From Candidatus Sphingomonas colombiensis (GTDB lineage: Bacteria; Pseudomonadota; Alphaproteobacteria; Sphingomonadales; Sphingomonadaceae), in NCBI GenBank assembly GCA_029202845.1, contig CP119315.1:3379001-3443000 (forward strand): DNA of 64,000 nt, given 5' to 3'. This document shows positions 34,721-43,283 of this stretch, in pieces (positions within the stretch are counted from its first letter, which is position 1; each line of letters starts with the position of its first letter). The notes beneath the pieces were generated by a model. It did no database searches. It saw only the letters and a list, made by a program, of their open reading frames with translations, and was not told the origin of the DNA. Both the position numbers and the translations under genes were made by a program.

Positions 34721-36763
34721 TTACTGCGCGCCCTTCCCCGTCCACTTGTCCATCCAGCCGAGCACCTCGCGATACCATTGCCGCGAATTGCGCGGTTTCA
34801 GCACCCAATGGTTCTCGTTCGGATTGACCACCAAGCGCGAGGGGATGTCGCGGCGCTGGAGCGCGGTGAAGGCGGCGAGCCCCTGGGTATAGGGGATGCG
34901 GAAATCCTTCTCGCCGGTGATCACCAGCATCGGCGTTTTCCATTTATCGACGTAATTCACCGGGTTCCACTTCTCGAACGCGGCGGGGTCTTCGTAATAG
35001 GCCTTGCCGCCGTGTTCCCACTCGTCGAACCACAATTCCTCGGTTTCATAGGCCATGGCGCGGGCGTCGAACACGCCGTCATGCTGAACGATGCACTTGA
35101 AGCGATCGGGCCACTGCCCCTCGATCCAGTTCATCATATAGCCGCCATAGGACGCGCCCAGCGCACAGGCGTTGTCCGCATCGAGCCAGCCATATTTCGC
35201 CGTGGCGGCCGCGAGGCCCTTTTTCAGATCCTCCAGCGGCCAGCCGCCCCAATTGTTGCGGATCGCGTCGGTGAAGGCCTGTCCGTAGCCGGTGCTCCCA
35301 TGGAAATCGACCGCGACAAGACCGTAGCCCGCGCCTGCGAATACCGCCGGATTCCAGCGATATGACCAGCTGTTGTTCGACGACCCTTGCGGCCCGCCAT
35401 GGACCATGAACGCGATCGGCACCTTGCCTGCGGCGTCGTGCGGCTTCACCGCATAACCCCAAACCGTGTCGTTGTTCGCGCCCTTGAAGCTGAAGCGCGA
35501 CACTTCCGGCATGTCGATGCCCGCCAGCTTCGCCGCATTAACCGAGGTGAGTCGTTCCGGCGCGCCCTTGCCGGCGATGCGATAGAAATCGTCCGGCGCG
35601 GTCAGGCTGTTCATCGTCACGATCACGCCGCCCGACGTTACGTTGACCGAGGAAACGCTGCCCTCCTGCGTCAGGCGCGTAGGCTGGCCGCTCTGCGCAT
35701 CAATGCGCCACAGCGGCACCTCCTGCGTATCTTCGGCGGTGACGTAGAGCGATTTCGAATCCGGCGCCCATGCGATCGAGGCGACCGAGCGATCCCATTT
35801 GTCGGTCAGCGCGGTCACCTTGCCACTCGCCAGATCGCGCACCATCAATACCTGCCGATCGGCCTCATAGCCGGGACGACGCATCGCGAACCACGCAAGC
35901 TTGCGGCCATCGGGGGAGACGACTGGCTGGTTATCGGTCGCCTTATTGCCCGCGGTCAGATTCACCGGGGCACGGCTGCCATCGGCCGGTGCTTCGAAGA
36001 TATCGAGATTGGTCGACAGCGGCTCGATCCGCCCCGCCTCGCGCATCGCGAAATAGACCGTCTTGCCGTCGGGCGACCAGGTGATCTCCTCGCCACCGCC
36101 AGACGGTTTGGAGGGCGTATCGCCAACCAGCGCGCCGACGATCGCCTTGCCGTTGCCCTGCGCGCCGGCGGCGGTCAGCGGGAGGACGAAAAGCTGCGAG
36201 CGATTGCCGTCCGCCCATGTATCCCAATGGCGGACGAACAATTGATCGTAGGTCCGCGCTTCCCCGGCCTCCAGATCTTTCTTGACCATCGCCGGCTCGA
36301 GCGACGGCGCACCCGGCTTGCGATCAGCCCATATGACCAGCCGATCACCCGTCGGCGCGACCTTGAAGCCGTTGAAGCCACCCTTGAAATCGGTGATCCG
36401 GCGCGGCGTCCCGCCCGAAACGGGCACCGCCCAGATCGCATCCTCGCCGCCACGATCGGACGAGAAATAGACGGTATCGCCAACGATCTGCGGACCGCTT
36501 TCGCTCAGGGCCGGATCGGCCAGAAGCCGCGCCGGCTGGGCACCGCGCGTCGTCAGGTCGAGCTTCCAGAGGTTGGTATGCCCCTTGTTCGCGGCAAGGT
36601 CTGTCTCGCGCTGTGCCCAGACCAGCCATTTGCCGTTCGCGGAAACGGTGGGTGAACCGACCCGCGACAACATGGACACATCGGCGATGGTGAGCGGGCG
36701 CGCCACAGCGGGAGCAGCGGCAACGGCGATGGCGAGCAGACTCGCAACGGAAAGCGCTTTCAT
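34721..36763 (-). CDS. S9 family dipeptidyl/acylaminoacyl peptidase, exported
   Basis: A 680-residue protein with a signal peptide (ending VARP), an N-terminal beta-propeller (repeats such as WSPDGKTVYFA and WAPDSKSLYV) and a C-terminal hydrolase domain with GASYGGYMMNW (nucleophile near residue 535), Asp in ITGEKDFRIP and His in NENHW. These enzymes release dipeptides or acylated residues from peptide N-termini in the periplasm. It lies between popZ and valS, all leftward. It is a different branch from the S9 enzyme at 16029. Confidence 0.92.
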   Translation of the reverse strand: MKALSVASLLAIAVAAAPAVARPLTIADVSMLSRVGSPTVSANGKWLVWAQRETDLAANKGHTNLWKLDLTTRGAQPARLLADPALSESGPQIVGDTVYFSSDRGGEDAIWAVPVSGGTPRRITDFKGGFNGFKVAPTGDRLVIWADRKPGAPSLEPAMVKKDLEAGEARTYDQLFVRHWDTWADGNRSQLFVLPLTAAGAQGNGKAIVGALVGDTPSKPSGGGEEITWSPDGKTVYFAMREAGRIEPLSTNLDIFEAPADGSRAPVNLTAGNKATDNQPVVSPDGRKLAWFAMRRPGYEADRQVLMVRDLASGKVTALTDKWDRSVASIAWAPDSKSLYVTAEDTQEVPLWRIDAQSGQPTRLTQEGSVSSVNVTSGGVIVTMNSLTAPDDFYRIAGKGAPERLTSVNAAKLAGIDMPEVSRFSFKGANNDTVWGYAVKPHDAAGKVPIAFMVHGGPQGSSNNSWSYRWNPAVFAGAGYGLVAVDFHGSTGYGQAFTDAIRNNWGGWPLEDLKKGLAAATAKYGWLDADNACALGASYGGYMMNWIEGQWPDRFKCIVQHDGVFDARAMAYETEELWFDEWEHGGKAYYEDPAAFEKWNPVNYVDKWKTPMLVITGEKDFRIPYTQGLAAFTALQRRDIPSRLVVNPNENHWVLKPRNSRQWYREVLGWMDKWTGKGAQ

Positions 36764-36828
36764 GCCGGGAGATAGAGCAGATCGTTACTTCTGCGACAAT
36801 CTCCCGCGCGTGATTCGCGAAAGCAGGC

Positions 36829-37293
36829 TCAGCGGCCGGCGTTGGTGATCTTGGCGATCTCGCGCGCGACAATCGATTCGACGATCGCCGGCAGATTCGC
36901 ATCGAGCCATTCGCGCAACATCGGCCGCAGCATTTCGCGCACCAAACCTTCCAGCGTGCCGTCGCTATCCGGTTCCGGCTTCACCAGCAGGCGAGACAGC
37001 GCATCGAGCGCACCACGAGTCGCTTGCGCAGTTTCCTGCGACACGATCGTCTCCGGCGCGGGTTTCGCAGATGTGGCGGCCGCGGGCGGCGGCGATTCGG
37101 GCGCGATCGGCATCGGGTGGCTCAGCTCCAGCACCTCATCCGGCTCGTCGGCCGGCGGATCGGGCACAATCGTTGGAACAGGGCGAATCGATGCGCGGCG
37201 CGTACGCTGGGCACTCTCTCCCTCTTCGGCGATGATCCGTTTGATCGAGGACAGGATGTCCTCCATCGACGGTTCGGCGCTAGCGTCCCCCAT
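36829..37293 (-). CDS. popZ: PopZ-like polar organising protein (DUF2497)
   Basis: A 154-residue protein with the PopZ layout: a short conserved N-terminal helix (EPSMEDILSSIKRIIAEE), a low-complexity acidic/proline-rich linker, and a conserved C-terminal helical oligomerisation region (LEGLVREMLRPMLREWLDAN). PopZ forms a polar matrix that anchors chromosome origins and signalling proteins in alphaproteobacteria. I chose ATG 37293 because the conserved helix starts nine residues in. 37 bases downstream of the TolC gene. Confidence 0.88.
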   Translation of the reverse strand: MGDASAEPSMEDILSSIKRIIAEEGESAQRTRRASIRPVPTIVPDPPADEPDEVLELSHPMPIAPESPPPAAATSAKPAPETIVSQETAQATRGALDALSRLLVKPEPDSDGTLEGLVREMLRPMLREWLDANLPAIVESIVAREIAKITNAGR

Positions 37294-37330
37294 ACGCGAC
37301 GTTCCACCATTGTTTCGCGAACACGCCGGT

Positions 37331-38836
37331 TTAGCGGTTCGGTGCATGCTCACCTGTGGTTAAGGGAGCGTTCCTGTCAACAGGCGTATCGAGTTCCGGG
37401 TCGAGCGGACGCGTCACCGTGGCGTTCTGCGGCGGCACTTTCGCGGTGCTCGGCGCAATTGCCGACGGCGACGGTGCGCTGCCAAAATCGGAGAATCGGT
37501 TCTTCACGGCGTTGTAATTGTCCGCCGAATTGTACAGCGGTCCACCGTCCAGCCCCAGATAACGCGCCTCCGCGCGCCCCATCGCCGCGAGCAGCGCGAA
37601 GCCCGCGACATATGCATCGCGACGCGCGGTCACCAATGTCACCTGGCTGTTGAGCAATTCCTGCTCGGCATTGAGAATATCGAGAATCGTACGATTGCCG
37701 ACGCTGTTCTCGGCGCGCACGCCCTCCAGAGACAGGCGATTCGCGCTGACCGCCGCCTCGGACGACTGGATCACCTCCAGCGCAGAGCGCCAGATCGCAA
37801 AGGCGGAACGGGTCTGGGCCACCACCTGACGCTCGGCGGCGGTGGTGTTCTCGATCGCCTGCGAGCGCAACGCCTGCGCTTGGCGGATCTGCGCGGCCGG
37901 GCGCCCCCCCTGGAAGATCGGCAGCGTCACGTTGACACCGATCGAGCTCGAGGAACCGGTCTGCCCAACGCCAAGATTGGTACCCGCCCCCAGCGAACCG
38001 AGATAATTGGTGTAATTCTCGCCGACGCCAACGCCGACGGTGGGGAGTCGGCCGGCCTGCGCGACCTTCACGTCATAGCGAGTCGCGTCGCTCTGGCGCC
38101 GCGCCGCGATCAGCGTGGGGTTGTCCTGAAGCGCAACATCGACCGCGGCATCCGGCGCGCTGGGCAAGTTGGGCAACGGCGGCGGCAGCTCGAGCAAACC
38201 CGGCGCTTCGCCGACGAGCTGAACATAATTCTCGCGGCTGGCGATCAAATTCGCCTCGGCGCCCTGCATCTGCGCCCGCGCAACGCTGAGCCGCGCCTCG
38301 GATTGCGCAACATCGGTGCGTGTCAGATCGCCGACTTGAAAACGATCGCGCGCCGCGCGAAGGTTGGTTTCAAGCACCTTCACGTTCTGCGCGTTCAGGC
38401 TGACGATCGCTTCGTCGCGCAGGACATTATTGTACGCGCTGACGACATTGGTGAAGGTCGCCGCCTCCGTCCCGCGCAACCCCGCCTGCCCGGCATCCAC
38501 CCGCGTTTCCGCGGCGCGCACCGAGTTACGCACTGCCCCGCCGGAATAAAGCGGGACGTTGAGCGTCACGCCCGCCTGCCCGACGCGTTCCGGCGTCGTG
38601 AAGGTATTGCCGGAACGCAGAAAATTGTCGGTGACAGAGCCGGTGGCGGCAAGGCTCGGGCGACCGGCTGCCTTGGCGATCGGCACGTTTTCGTCGGTCG
38701 CGCGCTGCTGCGCACGGCCGGCGGTGATCGTCGGGTTGTCGCGATAGGCCTTCGCCAGCGCGTCACGCAGTGTTTCCGCCGAAGCGGGCGCCGCAAGCGC
38801 TGCGGCGAGCGCGACGAAGGAAATATAGCGACCCAA
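37331..38836 (-). CDS. TolC family outer-membrane efflux/type I secretion channel protein
   Basis: A 501-residue TolC-family protein with a signal peptide (ending APASAETL), two structural repeats of helical hairpins (for example RAARDRFQVGDLTRTDVAQSE and the later VGNRTILDILNAEQELLNSQ) and a disordered C-terminal tail. It forms the trimeric outer-membrane channel of tripartite exporters. I chose a TTG start at 38836, preceded by GAGG at six bases and lying 8 bases after the PIMT stop. An in-frame ATG at 38893 would overlap the PIMT gene and place a charged stretch before the signal peptide. Confidence 0.92.
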   Translation of the reverse strand: MGRYISFVALAAALAAPASAETLRDALAKAYRDNPTITAGRAQQRATDENVPIAKAAGRPSLAATGSVTDNFLRSGNTFTTPERVGQAGVTLNVPLYSGGAVRNSVRAAETRVDAGQAGLRGTEAATFTNVVSAYNNVLRDEAIVSLNAQNVKVLETNLRAARDRFQVGDLTRTDVAQSEARLSVARAQMQGAEANLIASRENYVQLVGEAPGLLELPPPLPNLPSAPDAAVDVALQDNPTLIAARRQSDATRYDVKVAQAGRLPTVGVGVGENYTNYLGSLGAGTNLGVGQTGSSSSIGVNVTLPIFQGGRPAAQIRQAQALRSQAIENTTAAERQVVAQTRSAFAIWRSALEVIQSSEAAVSANRLSLEGVRAENSVGNRTILDILNAEQELLNSQVTLVTARRDAYVAGFALLAAMGRAEARYLGLDGGPLYNSADNYNAVKNRFSDFGSAPSPSAIAPSTAKVPPQNATVTRPLDPELDTPVDRNAPLTTGEHAPNR

Positions 38837-38844
38837 GGGATACC

Positions 38845-39519
38845 TCAGAAACTGAACCCGCGCCGGCGCGCAAAGCCCGGCAACACGACGCACTCGATGT
38901 CCGCGAAACCGACGAGCCCAAAGCCGCCGTCGGTGCGGCGTCCGGCGGCGAGCCGCGTCACGCCGCGATCGATCAGCCCGGCGACAATCCGGCCGTCCGT
39001 GCGAACCTGTGCGATGAGCGCCTCCGGCAACTCCTCGACCGCGCCATCGACAACCATCACGTCATAGGGCGCGCCGGCGGCATGGCCCTGCTCCATCGGC
39101 CCTTCGACCAGTTCGACGCCCGCCACGCCGTCCAGCGCGGTGCGCGCGCGAGCGGCGAGATCGTGATCGCTCTCCACCGCGGTGACATGCGTCACGAGCC
39201 GTGCGAGCACGGTTGCGGTGTAGCCGGTCGCGGCGCCGATCAGCAGCACGCGATCACTCGGCTGAAGCTGCGCCTCGGTCAGCAGGCGGCCGGTTGCGAT
39301 CGGCAGATTCGCCGCGCGCCCGCCGCCCAGCGGAATCGCCGTGTCGCGATAGGCGAGCGACACCGCTTCCGTCGGCACGAAAGCCTCGCGCGCGATGCTC
39401 GCCATCGCGGTCACGACGCGCACGTCGCTCACCGCATTCGGGCGCAACTGACTTGCCACCATCGCGGTGCGCATCGCCTCGAATTCGTTCGCCAAGGAAG
39501 AGGTCACCATCATCAACAT
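38845..39519 (-). CDS. Protein-L-isoaspartate O-methyltransferase family protein
   Basis: A 224-residue SAM-dependent methyltransferase of the PIMT family. The SAM-binding motif is VLLIGAATGYTATVLARL, followed by VESDHDLAARA and DVMVVDGAVEELP. The family repairs isoaspartyl residues; alphaproteobacterial members encoded before tolC are often diverged in the substrate region, so the repair role is not certain. Several ATGs (39519, 39513, 39510) are possible; I use the first with a plausible AGGG upstream. The TolC gene follows within 8 bases. Confidence 0.85.
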   Translation of the reverse strand: MLMMVTSSLANEFEAMRTAMVASQLRPNAVSDVRVVTAMASIAREAFVPTEAVSLAYRDTAIPLGGGRAANLPIATGRLLTEAQLQPSDRVLLIGAATGYTATVLARLVTHVTAVESDHDLAARARTALDGVAGVELVEGPMEQGHAAGAPYDVMVVDGAVEELPEALIAQVRTDGRIVAGLIDRGVTRLAAGRRTDGGFGLVGFADIECVVLPGFARRRGFSF

Positions 39520-39661
39520 GCCCTGTTGCACAACTGTTTTACTGACGCAATACACTAATGTCTGCCGGCGGCTTGTATCGCGTCACCGTCGTCACGCCAA
39601 CTATCGCGGCACGCTTGACAGCGAGCGGCTGGCGACGCATCAGCCCGCTCCCGCATATCGA

Positions 39662-39735
39662 GGCCCGATGGCGGAGTGGTGACGCAGAGGACTGCAAATC
39701 CTTGCACCCGGGTTCGATTCCCGGTCGGGCCTCCA
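39662..39735 (+). tRNA. tRNA-Cys (GCA), prophage integration site
   Basis: A complete cloverleaf beginning GGCCCGATGGCGGAGTGG. The anticodon loop CTGCAAA gives anticodon GCA; the T-arm contains GGTTCGATTCC, discriminator T and encoded CCA. 74 bases. The integrase gene of the prophage ends 35 bases downstream, so the 3' end of this tRNA is the likely attachment site and remains functional after integration. Confidence 0.97.
39708..39735. other. Predicted attL core at the 3' end of tRNA-Cys
   Basis: Phages integrating into tRNA genes usually duplicate the T-arm and acceptor end. The 3' segment of tRNA-Cys is therefore the predicted attL core. Its exact limits cannot be fixed because attR lies outside the window. 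Confidence 0.5.
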
Positions 39736-39769
39736 GCGGTTTCCCAAATATGGCGGAATTGCTAGCATT

Positions 39770-40915
39770 TCAGGCTGGTTCGTCACCGGTTAGACAATCC
39801 GGGTTAGCCAACGAATCCGTCTCCCACTGAGCAACAAGCGCAATCGCATCGTCTGCAAGCCGCGCCTGATTTGCCGCTTCGGTGTATACTGAAACCTCAT
39901 TGTCCTGGCTGTGGCCGGACACTGATTTCAGAGTGCGATTGGCTAAATTCAGTTCCGCCATCCGCCGCATCATCGCCTTCCGGAGGCCATGCGCCGTGCA
40001 TTGCGGCAGTCCCGCCTCGTCGCACCATTCCCGCATTTTGTTGCCGAACCCAGCATTGCTAAACGGTCGGCCAAGGTGATTCAGCAAGAACGCAGCAGCG
40101 CCAGCCCGCGCCGGGATGGCCTTGATCGCCTCAAGGAGTTGCGGAGCGATGGTAAGGCGCAGGCCCTTCCCAGTCTTGGTCTGCACCAGCGCGATCTTGC
40201 CAGCCCGGATGTCATCGGGGCCCATCCGAATCGCATCGACACGACGCTGTCCAGTCCAGAGCATCAACTCCATCGCAAGCCGCGCATTCGTGCCGAGCTT
40301 ATGGCTTGCGCGATACTGGCTGATTTCCTCTTCCGCCCACGTGTGAAAGCCAGTCGAGCGTGCGCCAGCGGCCACCCTCACCTTCTCCGCCTTGCGCACC
40401 GGATTGCTGCCGTCAGGTCGCATGCCGATTTTCTCCGCGTGGTCGAACAGGCGCACCAGTTCCTTACGCAATTTCCGGGCCGCCTCGATGCCGCCAACAG
40501 GCCGCCCGTTCGCAGCCACTGACCGCGCGCGCTTTTTGGCGATGATCGCGTCGATATGGTCGAAGCGGAAGTCGGCCACAAAACGGTGCCCATGCTCATC
40601 GCGAAATTTATCGACGATTGCGCGGACCTTGTTCTGGGTCGTTGTGCTCGGGCCGAGCCGATCAGGCACTGCGACATAGCGCGTGACCAGATCATCGACC
40701 GATCCGGGAACCGCGCGACGCTCAAGGCCAGTATCGACGACGGGCTGCGCCTCGAAATCGCGATACTCGCTGCGGAATTCATCTGTGCCTAGCTCGGCTT
40801 TGAAATAGCCTCCAGGGTGGCCCGCCCGCCGATAGCGGTAGCGCAATTTACCGTGCCGATCGCGGAATCGTGAGACGTGCCGTGGCAGAAAGCGCGGACG
40901 TTTTTTTGCGGTCAT
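39770..40915 (-). CDS. Phage tyrosine integrase
   Basis: A 381-residue tyrosine recombinase. By eye the catalytic residues are R224 (WTGQRRVD), H309-GL-R312, H335 (SGHSQ) and the nucleophile Y344 (VSVYTEA). An N-terminal DNA-binding part (residues 1-60, basic) and a SAM-like core-binding domain precede them. It performs site-specific integration and excision at tRNA-Cys. It is the last gene of the leftward operon; its start overlaps the stop of the small gene upstream (ATGA). Confidence 0.95.
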   Translation of the reverse strand: MTAKKRPRFLPRHVSRFRDRHGKLRYRYRRAGHPGGYFKAELGTDEFRSEYRDFEAQPVVDTGLERRAVPGSVDDLVTRYVAVPDRLGPSTTTQNKVRAIVDKFRDEHGHRFVADFRFDHIDAIIAKKRARSVAANGRPVGGIEAARKLRKELVRLFDHAEKIGMRPDGSNPVRKAEKVRVAAGARSTGFHTWAEEEISQYRASHKLGTNARLAMELMLWTGQRRVDAIRMGPDDIRAGKIALVQTKTGKGLRLTIAPQLLEAIKAIPARAGAAAFLLNHLGRPFSNAGFGNKMREWCDEAGLPQCTAHGLRKAMMRRMAELNLANRTLKSVSGHSQDNEVSVYTEAANQARLADDAIALVAQWETDSLANPDCLTGDEPA

Positions 40916-41100
40916 GGGTCGAGCAGATCGTCACAGGTGTTGCGACGCATCGGACCGTTCGCCTGACCGCCGACGACGATGGAGATTGTCCCGTCCGTCG
41001 CGATGTCGACTCGGTACTGACGGAGGCGCGACTTCTCGGCCGCATTGATCGCGCGTTTGATATCGTCCTGCCGCCAATGGGATGCGCGGGCACCCATCAC
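40912..41100 (-). CDS. Small phage protein next to integrase
   Basis: 62 residues, with KRAINAAEKSRLRQYRVDIATDG and IVVGGQ. Start and stop both overlap neighbours by four bases. Small proteins in this position are sometimes excisionase-like, but I see no clear winged-helix motif, so the function is unknown. Confidence 0.7.
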   Translation of the reverse strand: MMGARASHWRQDDIKRAINAAEKSRLRQYRVDIATDGTISIVVGGQANGPMRRNTCDDLLDP

Positions 41101-41525
41101 ATCCCCCTTTCAGCGCGAGCGCGGAGAGCGGCGGCGGTGGCGGCGTTCGTCGCCTCATCGAGCCGGAAGAACCCCAGCATCCCCCGGCACGGGATCAGCG
41201 GCAGCGGAAACGCCTCGCCAATCACGAAGCAATAGCGGCCGAAAAACCAATCGCTGTCCATCTGCTCGACGCAATCGGTGATCTTCATCATGCCGACGAC
41301 GCCACCGCGAGGCAGTTCGCCGAGCGATTTGGGCGTCGGGCCATCGGTCGCTTTGCCGGCATGGACAATCACCCAGCCACGCCCTTTCGTCGGCCAGTCG
41401 CGGTTCTCCACATCCTTGCCGTCGTGGAAGATGTGGTGCGGGTACGGCTGCTTGATCGACAGCGCGCGAATCTCGCCAGCCTCCACCCGCTCCGCCAGAG
41501 CGATAAGCTTCTCTGCCTGCGTCAT
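41097..41525 (-). CDS. ASCH domain protein
   Basis: 142 residues. The N-terminal part (IRALSIKQPYPHHIFHDGKD, then ENRDWPTKGRGWVIVHAGK) is the ASCH fold, a PUA-like RNA/modified-nucleotide-binding domain. GVVGMMKITDC and an IGEAFPLP strand follow, as in other ASCH proteins. Phage ASCH proteins may bind RNA or hydrolyse modified nucleosides; the role here is not known. ATG 41525 overlaps the preceding stop (ATGA); longer starts would run into that gene. Confidence 0.82.
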   Translation of the reverse strand: MTQAEKLIALAERVEAGEIRALSIKQPYPHHIFHDGKDVENRDWPTKGRGWVIVHAGKATDGPTPKSLGELPRGGVVGMMKITDCVEQMDSDWFFGRYCFVIGEAFPLPLIPCRGMLGFFRLDEATNAATAAALRARAERGM

Positions 41526-41722
41526 GCGGACTTCTCCCGCTCGGTGCAGGTCCACGTCGTGCTGGAATAGACCATCACGTCGAAGGTCTCGCCGCAGTCG
41601 TCGCACGTTTCTTCGGTGTATCGGTGTTCATCATAATAGATCGGTTCGTCAGCGGTATATTGGCGGCCACAGCACGGGCACTTCGGCCCCTCGGTCTCGA
41701 ATGTTTCGCGAGGCCCGCTCAC
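41522..41722 (-). CDS. Small zinc-ribbon phage protein
   Basis: 66 residues with two CxxC pairs (CPCCGRQY and CDDCGETF), a treble-clef/zinc-ribbon layout likely to bind one zinc. Overlaps both neighbours by four bases. Function unknown; probably nucleic-acid or protein binding. Confidence 0.78.
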   Translation of the reverse strand: MSGPRETFETEGPKCPCCGRQYTADEPIYYDEHRYTEETCDDCGETFDVMVYSSTTWTCTEREKSA

Positions 41723-42018
41723 GACCGCGCACCGATCAGTGCGAGGGCGCGTTTCATCGACGGCTCGTTCATTGCGGCGGCGACAAGTGCAATCGCAGCG
41801 TCCTGGCTCATCCCGCGAGCCTTAGCTGCGTTCCAGATTGCGACACGGATATCGCCCTCCACGTCATGCGGTGCGGGAGGGGCGGCGGAGAGCAACGCGG
41901 CATAGGCCCGCACTGCATCGGCACGCCAGTCCCCGTTCGAACGGCAAACAATGGGCGTGCTGCTGACCATCTCCGCCGTCGGCTCGACCGGCACCAGCAT
42001 CCACTTGCTATCAGACAT
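41719..42018 (-). CDS. Hypothetical phage protein
   Basis: 99 residues beginning MSDSKWMLVPVEPTAEM, a start seen in many small phage early proteins, followed by a helical region (VRAYAALLSAAP; QDAAIALVAAAM). Overlaps its neighbours (8 bases upstream, 4 downstream). No domain recognised. Confidence 0.72.
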   Translation of the reverse strand: MSDSKWMLVPVEPTAEMVSSTPIVCRSNGDWRADAVRAYAALLSAAPPAPHDVEGDIRVAIWNAAKARGMSQDAAIALVAAAMNEPSMKRALALIGARS

Positions 42019-42682
42019 GGGGTGTCTCCCACTGGGCGAGGGCTGCGCGGGCGTCTGCGTGCCAGTTCACATAATGCGCGGGCACGTTGAATTGCGCGCG
42101 CTCAACCAGTTCCCGCAGCCTCTCGATCTCCGCGCGATCGTCGGACGTGGATATGGAGGCAGCAAGCCCGGCCGGGTCCAAGTCCGCGTTGATTTCCCAA
42201 AGTCCGCTTTGCCCATGACCATCGTCTATTTTGAACATCCCCGCGCCAATGCTGCACTGCCGTTCGATCTCGGATTTCAGCGCGTCGAGCGCCTCACCCG
42301 CCGTCGCAGCGGGGCCAGCGGTAGCAGCGAGAACCGCGTCACCGACCTTGCTGCAAAAGTCGAATGCCACGGGGTTTTTGGACGGGTCACCACGGTCGCC
42401 ATAGATGGCACGGAATGCCGCCATATGCGCCGCCTCCACCCTTTCAGGGGCAGCGGCGTCCGTCACAGCATCAGGCTTGGACGGCGGGAGGGCGGCGAGA
42501 GAAACATAGCGTCGCTCATATCCGAAGGCGGCCGCAACTTCCGCACTTGCCCCACGGGCGCCACTAAGGAACAGTGTCAGTGCTTTTGGGTGGACGCCAT
42601 GTTTGCGGGCGAGCGCGGCGGCGCTACCGCATGTCTCAGCAACCATGTCGGCGACGATCTGGCGAAACTGATCCTCCGTCAT
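42011..42682 (-). CDS. Phage protein with N-terminal helix-turn-helix-like segment
   Basis: 223 residues. The first 50 (SAAALARKHGVHPKALTLFL) look like a helix-turn-helix, so DNA binding is possible. The rest is helical with a C-terminal segment (LRELVERAQ, ALAQWE) shared in style with neighbouring early proteins. Start overlaps the upstream stop. No specific function recognised. Confidence 0.72.
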   Translation of the reverse strand: MTEDQFRQIVADMVAETCGSAAALARKHGVHPKALTLFLSGARGASAEVAAAFGYERRYVSLAALPPSKPDAVTDAAAPERVEAAHMAAFRAIYGDRGDPSKNPVAFDFCSKVGDAVLAATAGPAATAGEALDALKSEIERQCSIGAGMFKIDDGHGQSGLWEINADLDPAGLAASISTSDDRAEIERLRELVERAQFNVPAHYVNWHADARAALAQWETPHV

Positions 42683-43095
42683 CGCGGCCCCTCCCGATCG
42701 TAGATTACGGACTCGTCGGCTTGGTCGTTCGTGCCATTGATTGCGTCCTCCAACTGCGCCGCGATCAACAAGCGACCTTCGATGGCCAAGTCGGTGTCAT
42801 GCCAGTTGTCCGGCGAGCGGAGCATTTTCACGGCGCTTTCGACCGCCTCCCTCAGCTTCTCAACCTCGGCCACTACAGGATCGGACACAGGTGCAGGGGC
42901 GGCGGATAGGGCGGCGTCTTTGCCGCCCTGATAGACCGCGTTATGATGCGCGCTAATTTGGACGCAAATATCATTAATTGAGCGGTCGATGCCTTCAATC
43001 TCAGGGATGCCGCCTCCGGTTGCGTGGCAGGCGATCATCCAAAGCTTGTGACGCAGCCGCTCAATCTCAGCAGCGGGGGTGTTGTTCTCGGTCAT
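42679..43095 (-). CDS. Hypothetical phage protein
   Basis: 138 residues, beginning MTENNTPAAEIERLRHKLW, with helical segments and VVAEVEKLREAVESAVKML in the middle. ATG 43095 overlaps the upstream stop (ATGA). No domain recognised. Confidence 0.7.
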   Translation of the reverse strand: MTENNTPAAEIERLRHKLWMIACHATGGGIPEIEGIDRSINDICVQISAHHNAVYQGGKDAALSAAPAPVSDPVVAEVEKLREAVESAVKMLRSPDNWHDTDLAIEGRLLIAAQLEDAINGTNDQADESVIYDREGPR

Positions 43096-43283
43096 TTCGA
43101 TTGGTCCTTGCGCAGATGCCAAGAATAAAGCTCGCGGGTTGTTGTCGCCATGCAGCCGCACTCGTGACCACCGCAACAATAGGGCGCATCAAGATCGCAC
43201 TTCCAAATCTCGCGCTTCCATTCTTCGTGCGCGTTGGCGAGCAGCAGCCGCAAAAGGCGGAGTTTGAACAGAATGTCTCTCAC
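43092..43283 (-). CDS. Small cysteine-rich phage protein
   Basis: 63 residues. A basic helical start (MRDILFKLRLLRLLLA) is followed by a cysteine cluster (KCDLDAPYCCGGHECGC), a possible metal site. Overlaps both neighbours by four bases. Function unknown. Confidence 0.68.
   Translation of the reverse strand: MRDILFKLRLLRLLLANAHEEWKREIWKCDLDAPYCCGGHECGCMATTTRELYSWHLRKDQSK

Noticed and set aside
32552..35365. 937-residue rightward frame opposite valS and the S9 peptidase
   Set aside because: Antisense to valS; no domain and shadow composition despite its length.
35387..36655. 422-residue rightward frame opposite the S9 peptidase
   Set aside because: Antisense shadow of a gene with complete catalytic motifs.
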